A stretch of 64,000 bases of DNA from Pseudonocardia sp. EC080619-01 (lineage in GTDB: Bacteria; Actinomycetota; Actinomycetes; Mycobacteriales; Pseudonocardiaceae). Where the stretch lies: the NCBI RefSeq assembly GCF_001420995.1, contig NZ_CP012185.1:682001-746000 (forward strand), written 5' to 3'. Every line of letters starts with the position of its first letter. Position 1 is the first letter of the stretch. Positions 51,508 to 60,533 of this stretch are shown here, piece by piece. The translations under genes were made by a program, and so were the position numbers. The notes beneath the pieces were generated by a model, which was given only the letters and a program-made list of their open reading frames with translations, was not told the DNA's origin and searched no databases.

Positions 51508-52382
51508 GCACCGCGACCACCGCCACGACGTCCACGACCGCCGGGAACGCGACCGGCCCGGACACCCCCGCCACCGCCCCCGGCCCCGCGGCCGGGACCG
51601 GCGGCTCCACCACACGGGCACGACGCACGCTCGGCGTGCTGCGCCGGATCGCCACCCGCAGCGTCGCCGTGCTGGCCTTCCTCGCAGTCTGGGAGACCGC
51701 ACCCCGGATCGGCCTGGTCGAACAGATCTGGCTGCCGCCGTTCAGCACCGTGGCCGGCGCGATCGGCTCGCTGCTCGCCGACGGCTCCCTGATCGAGCAC
51801 ATCGGGGTCAGCCTGCAGCGCTCGCTGTCGGGCTTCATGATCGCGATCGCGATCGCGGTACCACTCGGACTGATCATCGCCTGGTACCGCCCGCTGGCCG
51901 ACATCCTCGACCCGCTGCTGGAGATCTTCCGCAACACCGCCGCGCTGGCGCTGCTGCCGGTGTTCACCCTGATCCTGGGCATCGGCGAGCTGTCCAAGGT
52001 CTCGCTGATCGTGTTCGCCTGCGTCTGGCCGATCCTGCTCAACACCATCAGCGCGGTCCGCGACGTCGACCCGCTGCTGGTCAAGTCGGCGCGCTCGGTG
52101 GGACTGTCGAGTCCGCGGCTGTTCCAGAAAGTGATCCTCCCCGCGTCGATACCGACGATCTTCACCGGGATCCGGCTGGCCGGCGCGGTATCGATCCTCG
52201 TGCTCCTCGCCGCCGAGATGGTCGGCGCCAAGGCCGGGCTCGGCTACCTGATCAACTCGGCCCAGGTGAACTTCCTGATCCCCGAGATGTACGCCGGGAT
52301 CGTGACCGTCTCGGCGATCGGCGTCGGCTTCAACTACGTACTCGTGCGCGTCGAGCGCCGGTTGTCCCGCTGGAGGATCTGA
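51504..52382 (+). CDS. SsuC/TauC-type ABC permease
   Basis: 292 residues. Thr/Ala-rich N-terminal tail, about six membrane segments and the EAA-type loop LVKSARSVGLSSPRLFQKVILPAS. The C-terminus GAKAGLGYLINSAQVNFLIPEMY is usual for the group. Its stop and the LLM gene's ATG share one base (TGATG). Confidence 0.92.
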   Translation: MSTATTATTSTTAGNATGPDTPATAPGPAAGTGGSTTRARRTLGVLRRIATRSVAVLAFLAVWETAPRIGLVEQIWLPPFSTVAGAIGSLLADGSLIEHIGVSLQRSLSGFMIAIAIAVPLGLIIAWYRPLADILDPLLEIFRNTAALALLPVFTLILGIGELSKVSLIVFACVWPILLNTISAVRDVDPLLVKSARSVGLSSPRLFQKVILPASIPTIFTGIRLAGAVSILVLLAAEMVGAKAGLGYLINSAQVNFLIPEMYAGIVTVSAIGVGFNYVLVRVERRLSRWRI

Positions 52383-53734
52383 TGGCCCCCGAACTGCACC
52401 TCAACGCGTTCATCCACCCCGCCGGTCACCACGAGGCCGCCTGGCGGCACCCGGCGACCACCCCCGACCGCGTCCTCGACGCCGACTACTACCACGCGAT
52501 CGCCCGCACCGCGGAGGACGCGGCGTTCGACGCGATCTTCTTCGCCGACATCCCGGCCGTCACGCCGAACGTCGCGCACAACACCGTCGGCGGGCTCGAC
52601 CCGATCACCCTGCTCGCCTCGATCGCCGCGGCCACCTCCCGGATCGGGCTGATCGCGACCGCGTCGACCACCTACTACGACCCCTACAACCTGGCGCGGC
52701 TGTTCGCCTCCGTGGACCACCTCAGCAAGGGCCGCGCCGGCTGGAACATCGTGACCACCGCACTCGACGCCGCCGCAGCCAACTACGGCCTCGACGCCCA
52801 CCCGGACCCGGCCGAGCGCTACGCCCGGGCGACCGAGTTCCTCGAGGTGGTCACCAAGCTGTGGGACGGCTGGGAGGACGGGGCGGTCCTCCTGGACCGG
52901 GCAGGCGGCCGCTACGCCGACCTCGACCGCATCCACCCCGCCGACCACGTCGGCCCCCGGTTCCGGGTGCGCGGCCCGCTGACCGTGCCGCGCTCCCCGC
53001 AAGGCCACCCGGTGCTGGTACAGGCCGGGTCGTCCAACGACGGCCGCGCCTTCGCCGCCCGCCACGCCGAGGCGATCTTCACAGCGCACCAGCGGCTGGT
53101 CGACGGCCAGGCCTTCTACCGCGACGTCAAGGACCGGGCCGCCGGCTACGGGCGCGTCCCCTCCGACGTCGCGGTCCTGCCCGGCATCAGCCCGTTCATC
53201 GGCGACACCGAGGAGGCCGCACGCGCACTGGAACGCGAGTTCGACGAGCTCACCGTGCCCGAGTACGGCCTGCGCCAGCTGGAGGGGCTCACCGGGGTGC
53301 GGCTCACCGAGGCGGCCCTCGACCGGCCGGTGCCCGACGAGCTGTTCACCGGTGCCGGGGACGTCACCGACAACGCCCGCAGCCGGCTGCAGGTGATCGC
53401 CGGGATCGTCGAGCGCGAACGGCCGACCGTGCGCGGGCTGCTGCACCGCCTCGCCGGCGCCCGCGGGCACCGGGTCGTCACCGGCACCGCCGAGCAGGTC
53501 GCCGACACCATCGAGGAGTGGTTCACCCACGGCGCTGCCGACGGGTTCAACGTGATGCCGCCCTTCTACCCGGGCGGGCTGGAGCTGTTCACGTCCCGGG
53601 TCGTGCCGCTGCTGCGCGAACGCGGCCTGTTCCGCACCGGCTACACCGGCACCACCCTGCGCGAGCATCTCGGACTGCGACGGCCGCCCGGCCGCTACGC
53701 AGCCGCCGAGCAGGACGGCGCGGTCGGGGCGTGA
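52382..53734 (+). CDS. LLM flavin-dependent monooxygenase, NtaA/SnaA/DszA type
   Basis: 450 residues. Landmarks: AAWRHPATTPDRVLDADYYH, ARTAEDAAFDAIFFADIPAV, STTYYDPYNLARLFASVDHL, GRAGWNIVTTALDAAAANYG and RSPQGHPVLVQAGSSNDGRAFAARHAE, with a HGAADGFNVMPPFYPGGLE C-terminal segment. Only about 30 to 45 percent similar to the other NtaA-type enzyme by eye, so the two probably differ in substrate. Translationally coupled to the ABC permease upstream. Confidence 0.9.
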   Translation: MAPELHLNAFIHPAGHHEAAWRHPATTPDRVLDADYYHAIARTAEDAAFDAIFFADIPAVTPNVAHNTVGGLDPITLLASIAAATSRIGLIATASTTYYDPYNLARLFASVDHLSKGRAGWNIVTTALDAAAANYGLDAHPDPAERYARATEFLEVVTKLWDGWEDGAVLLDRAGGRYADLDRIHPADHVGPRFRVRGPLTVPRSPQGHPVLVQAGSSNDGRAFAARHAEAIFTAHQRLVDGQAFYRDVKDRAAGYGRVPSDVAVLPGISPFIGDTEEAARALEREFDELTVPEYGLRQLEGLTGVRLTEAALDRPVPDELFTGAGDVTDNARSRLQVIAGIVERERPTVRGLLHRLAGARGHRVVTGTAEQVADTIEEWFTHGAADGFNVMPPFYPGGLELFTSRVVPLLRERGLFRTGYTGTTLREHLGLRRPPGRYAAAEQDGAVGA

Positions 53735-53792
53735 GCCCCCGACCGGGCGCCCGGGACGCCGCGGCGGCGCGACCGCGGCGGCGGGCCGCCGG

Positions 53793-55013
53793 GTGAGCGT
53801 CGGCGGGGCGCCTCCCGGCGGCCGTGCCACACCGACCGGGCTCGACCACTCGCTGCGCCCGTTGCTGTGGACGGTGTACCTGCCCGCCGCGATCTACGGG
53901 GTCGGGCAGGGCGCCGCCGCCCCGGTGATCGCGCTGACGGCGCGGGACCTGGGCGCCTCGGTCGGGGTCGCCGGGCTGGCGGTCGCCGCGGTCGGCCTCG
54001 GGCTGCTGCTGGGCGACCTGCCGGCCGGCCGGATCGTGTCCCGCTTCGGCGAGCGGGCCGCGATCGTCGGCGGCAGCACCGCCGGGGCGCTGGGCGTGCT
54101 GCTGTGCCTGCTCGCGCCGACGGTCCCGGTGCTCGTCGCCGGGATCGTGCTGACCGGGCTGGCCAACGCCGTGTGGGGGCTGGCCCGGCAGGGCTACCTC
54201 GCCGAGGCGGTGCCGTTCGCACGCCGGGCCCGGGCGATGGCCGGACTCACCGCGATGATGCGGCTCGGGTTCTTCGCCGGCCCGTTCCTCGGCGCCGCGA
54301 CGATCCTGCTGGTCGGGGTCCGCGGCGGGTTCGTCGTGCAGCTCGTCGCCGTCGTCGTCGCCGGGGTGCTGATGGCCCGGCTGCCCGACCCGCCGCGCCG
54401 CACCGCCGCCGGACCCGCCCCGACGATCCCGCAGGTGGTGCACCGGCACCGGCGGCTGCTCGGCACACTCGGCGCCGGTGCACTGCTCATGGGCGCGGCC
54501 CGCGCCTCCCGGGAGGCCGTGCTGCCGCTGTGGGCCGACCACCTCGGGCTCGACGCGGCCACCGCCAGCGTCGTCTTCGGGATCGGCGCGGCCGTCGACG
54601 TCGCCTGCTCCTACCCGGCCGGCCGGGTGATGGACCGATTCGGCCGGCGCATCGTCGCGGTGCCGTCGTTGCTGGTCATGGCGGTGTCCTACACCGTGCT
54701 CCCACTCGCGGCCGGGGTCACGTCGCTGGCCGTGGTCGCTGTCGTCATGGGGATCGGCAACGGCCTCGGCAACGGCGTGATCATGACCCTGGGCGCCGAC
54801 GTCGCCCCCGCAGACACCCGGGCCGAGTTCCTCGGCGCCTGGCGGCTCACCCACGACGCCGGGATGTTCGCCGGACCGTTGTTCGTCGGGATGGTCGCGG
54901 CGGCCGGGCCGCTGGTGGTCGCTGTGGGCGCCCTCGGCGGCGTCTGCGCGCTCGGCGCGGCCGTCCTCGGCCGCTTCATCCCCGTGTACGCACCCTGGCC
55001 CACCCCCACCTGA
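53793..55013 (+). CDS. MFS transporter
   Basis: 406 residues from a GTG, about 12 membrane segments. MFS motif A is seen as GDLPAGRIVSRFGERAA after helix 2 and AGRVMDRFGRRIVA in the second half. There is no substrate signature. Its place between a sulfur monooxygenase and a flavoprotein/ferredoxin pair suggests export of a desulfurised product or of sulfite, or uptake of a related acid (inference). Confidence 0.88.
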   Translation: MSVGGAPPGGRATPTGLDHSLRPLLWTVYLPAAIYGVGQGAAAPVIALTARDLGASVGVAGLAVAAVGLGLLLGDLPAGRIVSRFGERAAIVGGSTAGALGVLLCLLAPTVPVLVAGIVLTGLANAVWGLARQGYLAEAVPFARRARAMAGLTAMMRLGFFAGPFLGAATILLVGVRGGFVVQLVAVVVAGVLMARLPDPPRRTAAGPAPTIPQVVHRHRRLLGTLGAGALLMGAARASREAVLPLWADHLGLDAATASVVFGIGAAVDVACSYPAGRVMDRFGRRIVAVPSLLVMAVSYTVLPLAAGVTSLAVVAVVMGIGNGLGNGVIMTLGADVAPADTRAEFLGAWRLTHDAGMFAGPLFVGMVAAAGPLVVAVGALGGVCALGAAVLGRFIPVYAPWPTPT

Positions 55014-55029
55014 TGACCGGGAGGACCCC

Positions 55030-56649
55030 ATGACCACGACACCGGACCCCGACACGCTGCGCGCCGACGTGCTCGTCGTCGGCGGCGGACCAGCCGGCAC
55101 CTGGGCCGCGCTCGCCGCGGCCGCCACCGGCGCGACCGTCGTGCTCGCCGACAAGGGTCACTGCGGGTCCAGCGGCGCGACGGCCGCCGCCGGAACCGGC
55201 ATCTGGTACGTCGGCCCCGACCCGGAGGACCGTGCACGGGCCAAGGCGTCGCGCGAGGCGCTGGGCGGTCACCTGGCCGAGCACCACTGGATGGACCGGG
55301 TCCTCGACCGGACCTACGAGCTGGTCGGTGACCTGGCCACCCGCGGCCGCTACCCGTTCCCGCGCGACGGCGACGGCCGCGAGATCCGGACTGGCGTCCA
55401 GGGGCCCGAGTACATGCGCCGGATGCGCACCCGGGTGCTGCGGGCTGGGGTCCGGGTGCTGGACCACAGCCCGGTCACCGAGCTGCTCGTCGACGCCGAG
55501 GGTTCGGTCTCGGGCGCCGCCGGGGTCCGGCTACGCCGAGGCGGGACCTACCGGGTGGAGGCCGGCGCCGTCGTGCTCGCCACCGGTGGGTGCGCGTTCC
55601 GGTCCGGCACGCTGGGCTGCCACCCGAACACCGGAGACGGCGCGCTGCTCGCCGTCGAGGCCGGAGCCGGGCTGTCCGGGATGGAGTTCTCCAACGCCTA
55701 CGCGATCGCTCCGGCAGGCACGTCGCTGACCAAGACCGCGTACTACACCTACGCGACGTTCCTGCACGCCGACGGCACCGTGCTCGACGGAGCGGGCAGC
55801 ACCCGCGGCCGGTCGACGATCGCCCGCGCGCTGCTCGACGAGCCGGTGTACTGCGTGCTCGACCGGGCCGACGACGACGTCCGCACCGCGATGCGGCTCG
55901 GCCAGCCGAACTTCTTCCTCCCGTTCGACCGGCTCGGGATCGACCCGTTCACCGAGCCGTTCCCGGTGACCCTGCTGCTGGAGGGCACCGTCCGCGGCAC
56001 CGGCGGCGTGCACGTGACCGGCGACGACTGCTCCACCGGTGTCCCCGGCCTCTACGTCGCCGGCGACACCGCGACCCGCGAGCTGGTCTGCGGCGGGTTC
56101 ACCGGCGGCGGGAGCCACAACGCGGCCTGGGCGATGTCGTCGGGCAGCTGGGCGGGCGACGGCGCGGCCCGCCACGCCCGCTGCCGGACCGGCGTCCGCC
56201 CGGTCCTGCGTCCCGGCGGCGACGCGGGCCTACGCCCGGGCGGCGCCCGCCCCGGCCCCGGGCCCCACGAGTCCGAGGTGGTGGCGGAGGTGCAGCGCCG
56301 GGTCCTGCCCTACGAGACCAACCTGTTCCGCACGGGTATCGGGCTCGCGGCGGCGCTGGCGGGGCTCGACGACGTCTGGACGCAGGTGCGTACCGCGCTG
56401 CGACCCGCCTCCCACTCCGCTCGTGACGTGCTGCGAGCCCGGGAGGCCGCGGCGATGACCGCACACGCCCGCTGGATGTACTCCGCGGCCCTGGCCCGCA
56501 CGGAGTCCCGTGGCATGCACAGGCGCACCGACCACCCGGACCTCGATCCGGCCCAGCACCACCGCCTCCGCGTGCACGGACTCGACCGGATCACCCTCAC
56601 CCCCTCGCCGGTCGGCGACCGCGAGCCCACCACGGCGGTGGTCCGGTGA
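55030..56649 (+). CDS. AprA/fumarate-reductase-like FAD flavoprotein
   Basis: 539 residues. The N-terminal FAD motif reads VLVVGGGPAGTWAALAAA, followed by GSSGATAAAGTG, the conserved HPNTGDGALLAVEAGAGL, the FLPFDRLGIDP region and a C-terminal FAD contact GLYVAGDTATRELVCGGFTGGGSHNAAWA. This is the fumarate-reductase/adenylylsulfate-reductase alpha superfamily. It overlaps the two-cluster ferredoxin gene by four bases, copying the AprA-AprB arrangement. True AprA catalytic residues could not be assigned, so a sulfite- or organosulfur-reducing flavoprotein is as likely as APS reductase. Confidence 0.85.
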   Translation: MTTTPDPDTLRADVLVVGGGPAGTWAALAAAATGATVVLADKGHCGSSGATAAAGTGIWYVGPDPEDRARAKASREALGGHLAEHHWMDRVLDRTYELVGDLATRGRYPFPRDGDGREIRTGVQGPEYMRRMRTRVLRAGVRVLDHSPVTELLVDAEGSVSGAAGVRLRRGGTYRVEAGAVVLATGGCAFRSGTLGCHPNTGDGALLAVEAGAGLSGMEFSNAYAIAPAGTSLTKTAYYTYATFLHADGTVLDGAGSTRGRSTIARALLDEPVYCVLDRADDDVRTAMRLGQPNFFLPFDRLGIDPFTEPFPVTLLLEGTVRGTGGVHVTGDDCSTGVPGLYVAGDTATRELVCGGFTGGGSHNAAWAMSSGSWAGDGAARHARCRTGVRPVLRPGGDAGLRPGGARPGPGPHESEVVAEVQRRVLPYETNLFRTGIGLAAALAGLDDVWTQVRTALRPASHSARDVLRAREAAAMTAHARWMYSAALARTESRGMHRRTDHPDLDPAQHHRLRVHGLDRITLTPSPVGDREPTTAVVR

Positions 56650-56999
56650 TCGAGATCGTCGACGCCGCCCGCTGCATCACCTGCGACCGATGCGTCGAGG
56701 TGTGCCCGACCAACGTCTTCGACACCGGCGACGACGGCGTCCCGGTCCTGGCCAGGCTCCACGACTGCCAGACCTGCTACCTGTGCGAGGCCTACTGCCC
56801 GGCCGACGCGCTCTACGTCAGCCCGGTGACCCACCCGTGCGCTCCCGTGCCGCCGGACGCCCTCGCCTCCGCGGGGCTCCTCGGTGGATACCGGTCGGCA
56901 CTCGGCTGGGGCGCCGGCCGCCGGCTCGGCGCGCGGACGGCGATCGGCCCGCCGCTGCCCGCCGCCACACCACCGCGGCGGGGAGAGCCCGGTCGATGA
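56646..56999 (+). CDS. Two-[4Fe-4S] ferredoxin, AprB-like
   Basis: 117 residues from a GTG overlapping the flavoprotein stop. Two cluster motifs are CITCDRCVEVCP (Cys 10, 13, 16, 20) and CQTCYLCEAYCP (Cys 41, 44, 47, 51). A Pro/Gly/Arg-rich C-terminal tail of about 50 residues follows. The size and pairing with an FAD subunit match the electron-transfer subunit AprB; it should pass electrons to or from the flavoprotein. Confidence 0.9.
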   Translation: MIEIVDAARCITCDRCVEVCPTNVFDTGDDGVPVLARLHDCQTCYLCEAYCPADALYVSPVTHPCAPVPPDALASAGLLGGYRSALGWGAGRRLGARTAIGPPLPAATPPRRGEPGR

Positions 57000-57057
57000 T
57001 CCCCGACCTGCGCATCGCCGTGAGCGTGCGACGCGGCCGATCCCCCAACGCACCGGA

Positions 57058-57345
57058 TCACGTCGCGCCGGCGCCGCCGTCCAGGGTGTGGCCCGCGGCC
57101 CGGGTGGCGCGGCGCAGTGCCCGGACCGGTCCCGACACGTCGCCGTCCCGGGTGCACAGCGAGATCGGACCGTGCTCGATGTCGATGGCCGGGACGAACA
57201 CGACGTCCGGATGCCGGTAGCTGTCCACACGGACGCTCCCGTGATGGCGATCGCGTTCCCGCGTCCGACGACCTCCGGCAGCTCGTCAACGGTGCCCACG
57301 CTCGGGCCGTAGCGGACCGGAACACCACTCGGACTCGGACCCACC
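57058..57345 (-). pseudogene. LysR-family regulator, C-terminal remnant
   Basis: The minus strand reads TVDELPEVVGRGNAIAITG, then shifts one frame near 57225 and continues as DSYRHPDVVFVPAIDIEHGP and ALRRATRAAGHTLDGG to a stop at 57058. This is the end of a LysR substrate-binding domain. No helix-turn-helix part was found upstream, so it is a truncated, frameshifted remnant. Confidence 0.6.
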
Positions 57346-57985
57346 AGGCCTGCCGCGCAGCATGTGTGCAGATCGACGCTTCACCCCCGACAGGACGCGG
57401 CGATACCTCGTGCCACATCGGCGCCAGCCTCGTCGGGCGGCCTGGCTGAACTTCATCGTCTATGAGTAGCTACGCATCGATACGAGGGCTAGCGGGTACA
57501 TGGAGATGGCGTGTCACAACGCTGTGTCGCCAACTCGCGGTGAGGTGCCGTAACCGATGCCCACGATCAATACGTGTCTCATCGAGGCCATCTACCGATC
57601 GGAGCCCCCGCTGCCTTCCCGTCCCACCACCGGTACCGCCCGAGCCGGTACCCGATCCGCCGCCACCGCCGATCCCTGATCCAGAACCCGACCCTCCGCC
57701 GCCGCCAACACCGCCGGATCCGCAACCGCCGCTTCCGCCCGGCAGACCTGGGCACCACCGAGAGTCGCCGGGTGACCGCCACACCCCCACCCCCGGGCGA
57801 GACACGGGGCACGGCCACCGTCGCGAGCGCCGCCGACACCTGGGGCGGCACCGCCCGAGCTCAGCCCGCGCGGGGAGAAGCTACCTCTCGACCCGGACGT
57901 CAACCGAGGTCGCCAACGTCGACGGCGACCACATAGCCGGGCACGACTGGAGCGGCACCCGCCGCTGACCAGGGACATCGTCGAG
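57346..57985. other. Non-coding or decayed stretch with a proline/glycine-periodic tract
   Basis: From about 57620 to 57745 the plus strand reads a PPVPPEPVPDPPPPP-type repeat and the minus strand a Gly/Ser-rich repeat. An ORF at 57462-57968 covers it but has no family resemblance outside the tract. It may be a fragment of a proline-rich or Gly-rich surface protein. Nothing else was recognised. Confidence 0.3.
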
Positions 57986-58504
57986 TCATCGGGCGTCGTC
58001 TCCGGCGACAAACACTTCTTGCAATCGGAAGTTGTCGATGTCGAGTACGAAGCCTCGAACAACCGTGTCGGGGTGCAGGAAGGTCTCGTGGCGCAGCTGG
58101 ACGATGTCGCGGCGGACACTGGTCTCTGGGCTGTCGAAGGCATGGGTGCGCCACTGCGGGCGACGCCCGGTCTCCTCGGCGAGTTCCTCGGTGAACTGAT
58201 GGTCGGTGAAGGTGGCCAGTCCGCACCCGGAGTGCTGGACCACGATGATGTCGCGGGTCCGGAGCTTGCGTTGGCTGATGGTCAGGGACCGGACGACGTC
58301 GTCGGTGACCACTCCACCGGCGTTGCGCAGCACGTGGACCTCGCCCAACGCCAGCCCGAACAGGGCGAAGACGTCGATGCGGGAGTCCATGCACGTCACG
58401 ACAGCGGTTCCGAGAGACGGAGGGACCGCGACACCGCGCGCGTTCGCGGCTGCCATTCGGCCGCCGCCGTCCCGATAACGGCGCAGTAGCTCTTCGTTGC
58501 TCAT
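57986..58504 (-). CDS. Beta-class carbonic anhydrase
   Basis: 172 residues. Zinc ligands are Cys38 in CMDSR (with Asp40 and Arg42 of the catalytic dyad), His91 and Cys94 in HSGCG. NAGGVVTDDVVRSL is also canonical. It is slightly short for the class but complete. It interconverts CO2 and bicarbonate. It is divergent from an ArsR-type regulator, an arrangement often seen near SulP transporters, though none is in this window. Confidence 0.93.
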   Translation of the reverse strand: MSNEELLRRYRDGGGRMAAANARGVAVPPSLGTAVVTCMDSRIDVFALFGLALGEVHVLRNAGGVVTDDVVRSLTISQRKLRTRDIIVVQHSGCGLATFTDHQFTEELAEETGRRPQWRTHAFDSPETSVRRDIVQLRHETFLHPDTVVRGFVLDIDNFRLQEVFVAGDDAR

Positions 58505-58875
58505 CGGGCGAACCTAGTCGCCCCCGCGGTGGTCGTGTCGGTGTCGCTCAGCGACCACCGAGAGGGCCACGCCCTCACTGCACACCGAAGCCTGCAGCAC
58601 GGCGAGGCCTGCGCGTCTAAGAGACCGATGCCCCAGGTTCGCCGACATAATCGTGGCCGTGGGCAGGGCCGGCGCCTACCTCCGCTGCACGAGTGCGGTG
58701 GATGACCTCTGAGGCCCCCGGGTAACCCGGTGACGGACCACCATGTGCCGACTTATAGAGTTGCTAAAGTTTGCAACTGCTGTGACGGCGAGGGCGGTGG
58801 AGTGCTGGTGCGCGCGAGGATCGAGGGTTCACGTGCGCACGAGGCGACGGCGCTACCGGTTCGAGGGGCGACAAG
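58505..58875. promoter_or_regulatory. Divergent gap with ArsR-type dyad
   Basis: 371 bases between the carbonic anhydrase and ArsR starts. AGTTGC (58759-58764) and GCAACT (58773-58778) are perfect 6-bp arms around eight bases in a locally AT-richer patch, a plausible ArsR operator about 100 bases upstream of the regulator. Nothing else was recognised. Confidence 0.5.
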
Positions 58876-59205
58876 ATGAGCAGGCCCCTCTACCAGGTCA
58901 AAGCGGAATTCTTCAAGACGTTGGGGCATCCGGTGAGAATTCGGGTGCTGGAGTTGCTCAGCCGACGCGAGCACGCGGTGTCCGAGCTTCTCTCCGACGT
59001 CGCGATCGAGTCCGCGAACCTGTCCCAGCAGCTCGCCGTGCTCAGACGTGCCGGCGTCGTCCGATCCCGCAAGCAGGGGTCTGCTGTCTACTACTCCATC
59101 GCCAGCCCGGAGATCGCCCGGCTGTTGGCGGTTGCTCGGTCGATCCTGACCGGGATGTACTCCGATCAGGCGGAGCTACTCGAGGAACTGCGGACCTCTC
59201 GATGA
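58876..59205 (+). CDS. ArsR-family winged-helix regulator
   Basis: 109 residues with a GAGGGG ribosome site. The fold is complete: VKAEFFKTLGHPVRIRVLELL, then SELLSDVAIESANLSQQLAVLRRAGVV and SRKQGSAVYYSIASPEIARLL. The metal-sensing ELCVCDL box is absent (it reads AVSELLSD), so it senses something other than arsenic or cadmium at that site. The next gene starts 16 bases downstream. Confidence 0.92.
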   Translation: MSRPLYQVKAEFFKTLGHPVRIRVLELLSRREHAVSELLSDVAIESANLSQQLAVLRRAGVVRSRKQGSAVYYSIASPEIARLLAVARSILTGMYSDQAELLEELRTSR

Positions 59206-59220
59206 CCAGCTCGGAGCGAA

Positions 59221-60099
59221 GTGGAACCCAGCAAGCCTGTTGCCGACGAGGACGAGCGAGAGGTCGCGGTTGCGGTGGCCAGCGACGGTAGTCGCCACAG
59301 TCACCAGGCCAGCAGGCGTTCGTTGTCCGACGCCCTGGCCCGCGACGCTGAGATCGTAGGTGGGGTCGGCGGTTTCGCAGCAGAGCCACTCGTCATCACC
59401 GCCACCGACGACGTTGTCGATGCGATCGAGCAGCTACCGAGGCGGTTTCGCGCGGTGTTCCTCACCCGTACCGACGCGCGTCCGACCTTGATCACCGAGG
59501 TCACTACACGTCATCACATGCCGTTGGTCCTGACGGAGCAGGCGGCGACCACCACGGTCTTGTGTGCCTCTGCCCTGGCTCAGCTACACCGGGTCAAGCG
59601 GGCGCCGATGCAGAGCCGCGTCGTCATCGCTGGCGGTCATCACCTACCAGAGCTGGGCCCGTTGTTGATGCTCGCGGGGTTCTACGACCAGACCTACTGG
59701 AGTGATCGGGACCGCGAAACGGTTTCGCTCGAGCAGGCGAGCGACGGCGCCGACATCGTGATCGATGTCCGGCGGGGATCGGCACCGGCCGTACAGACGG
59801 CGCTGATCGCGCAGAACTTTCCCGCTGGAGCTGTCATCCGACCGACAGGACTCGACGCGCGGGCACTGGTCGCTCCCGGAATCCTGCGTGTGGCCCTCGA
59901 ATCTCCCCCGGCATCGATCCACGTGGGTCTACCGATGCTTCGTCGATGCGCCGAGGCCCTCGCACAGGTCATTCCGCCGACGATGCCGTGGCCGGGACTC
60001 TCGAAGTCCGACGCTGCAGGCGGCGCCGCCGGAGCTGTCACAGATCTCGTGTCCGAGGCAGTGAGACGCGGCATCGACCCACGCCTGGCCAGCTCGTGA
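59221..60099 (+). CDS. Malic-enzyme-like protein, degenerate
   Basis: 292 residues from a GTG. Weak but ordered likeness to the NAD-binding part of malic enzymes: PLVLTEQAATTTVLCASALAQLHRV (as in HGTAVVVLAAL), SRVVIAGGHHLPELGPLLMLAG (as in the GAGAAG nucleotide fold, with the Gly pattern lost), GADIVIDVRRGSAP, and PGILRVALESPPASI near the C-terminus (as in FPGIFRGALD). Catalytic residues are not evident. It follows the ArsR gene closely and is probably co-transcribed; function unknown. Confidence 0.5.
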   Translation: MEPSKPVADEDEREVAVAVASDGSRHSHQASRRSLSDALARDAEIVGGVGGFAAEPLVITATDDVVDAIEQLPRRFRAVFLTRTDARPTLITEVTTRHHMPLVLTEQAATTTVLCASALAQLHRVKRAPMQSRVVIAGGHHLPELGPLLMLAGFYDQTYWSDRDRETVSLEQASDGADIVIDVRRGSAPAVQTALIAQNFPAGAVIRPTGLDARALVAPGILRVALESPPASIHVGLPMLRRCAEALAQVIPPTMPWPGLSKSDAAGGAAGAVTDLVSEAVRRGIDPRLASS

Positions 60100-60533
60100 C
60101 CAGCTCGTGCTCGCCACGACACGGACGCGTCGGCGTGGACGACGGGTTCGCCTCCACACCGTCGACAGGCACGTAGTCGCCACTGTGTGTGCTCGAGCAC
60201 CCCGGGCAGCCTCGCTGCAGCAATCACACAGTGCACCACCGCCGCGACACCGTGCTACCCCGGAAGCGACGGTGGGGGCACCTGCCCAACCGGTGGTGAG
60301 CCGGTTGGCACCAGCACCCCTTGCGTCATCGACGGCCAGCCACCACCTAAGGGCCGGCGGCGTGGTGCCGAGCTCGCTGCCCCGAGTCGGCACTCGATAC
60401 GACCCCCGCCGAAGCCGAACCCGCATGGGCGAAGATACGGCGCCCTCTGCGCAGGCGGTTCAACCGACGGCGGGTCGGACGAGCTGCCGGCGCAGCCCGC
60501 CCACATACGGAATCATCGGCGAGCCCACCCTTC
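60100..60533. other. Intergenic stretch, nothing recognised
   Basis: 434 bases between the malic-enzyme-like gene and the end of the convergent diiron oxygenase. Overlapping open frames on both strands are compositional, and no clear terminator hairpin was found by eye. Confidence 0.4.

Noticed and set aside
53589..55154. A 521-codon minus-strand open frame
   Set aside because: It is the shadow of the MFS gene on the plus strand and is made of His/Arg/Asp/Gly-rich composition only.
55030..56999. Direct naming of the pair as APS reductase
   Set aside because: The pairing is right but APS-binding residues could not be confirmed by eye, so only the superfamily is claimed.
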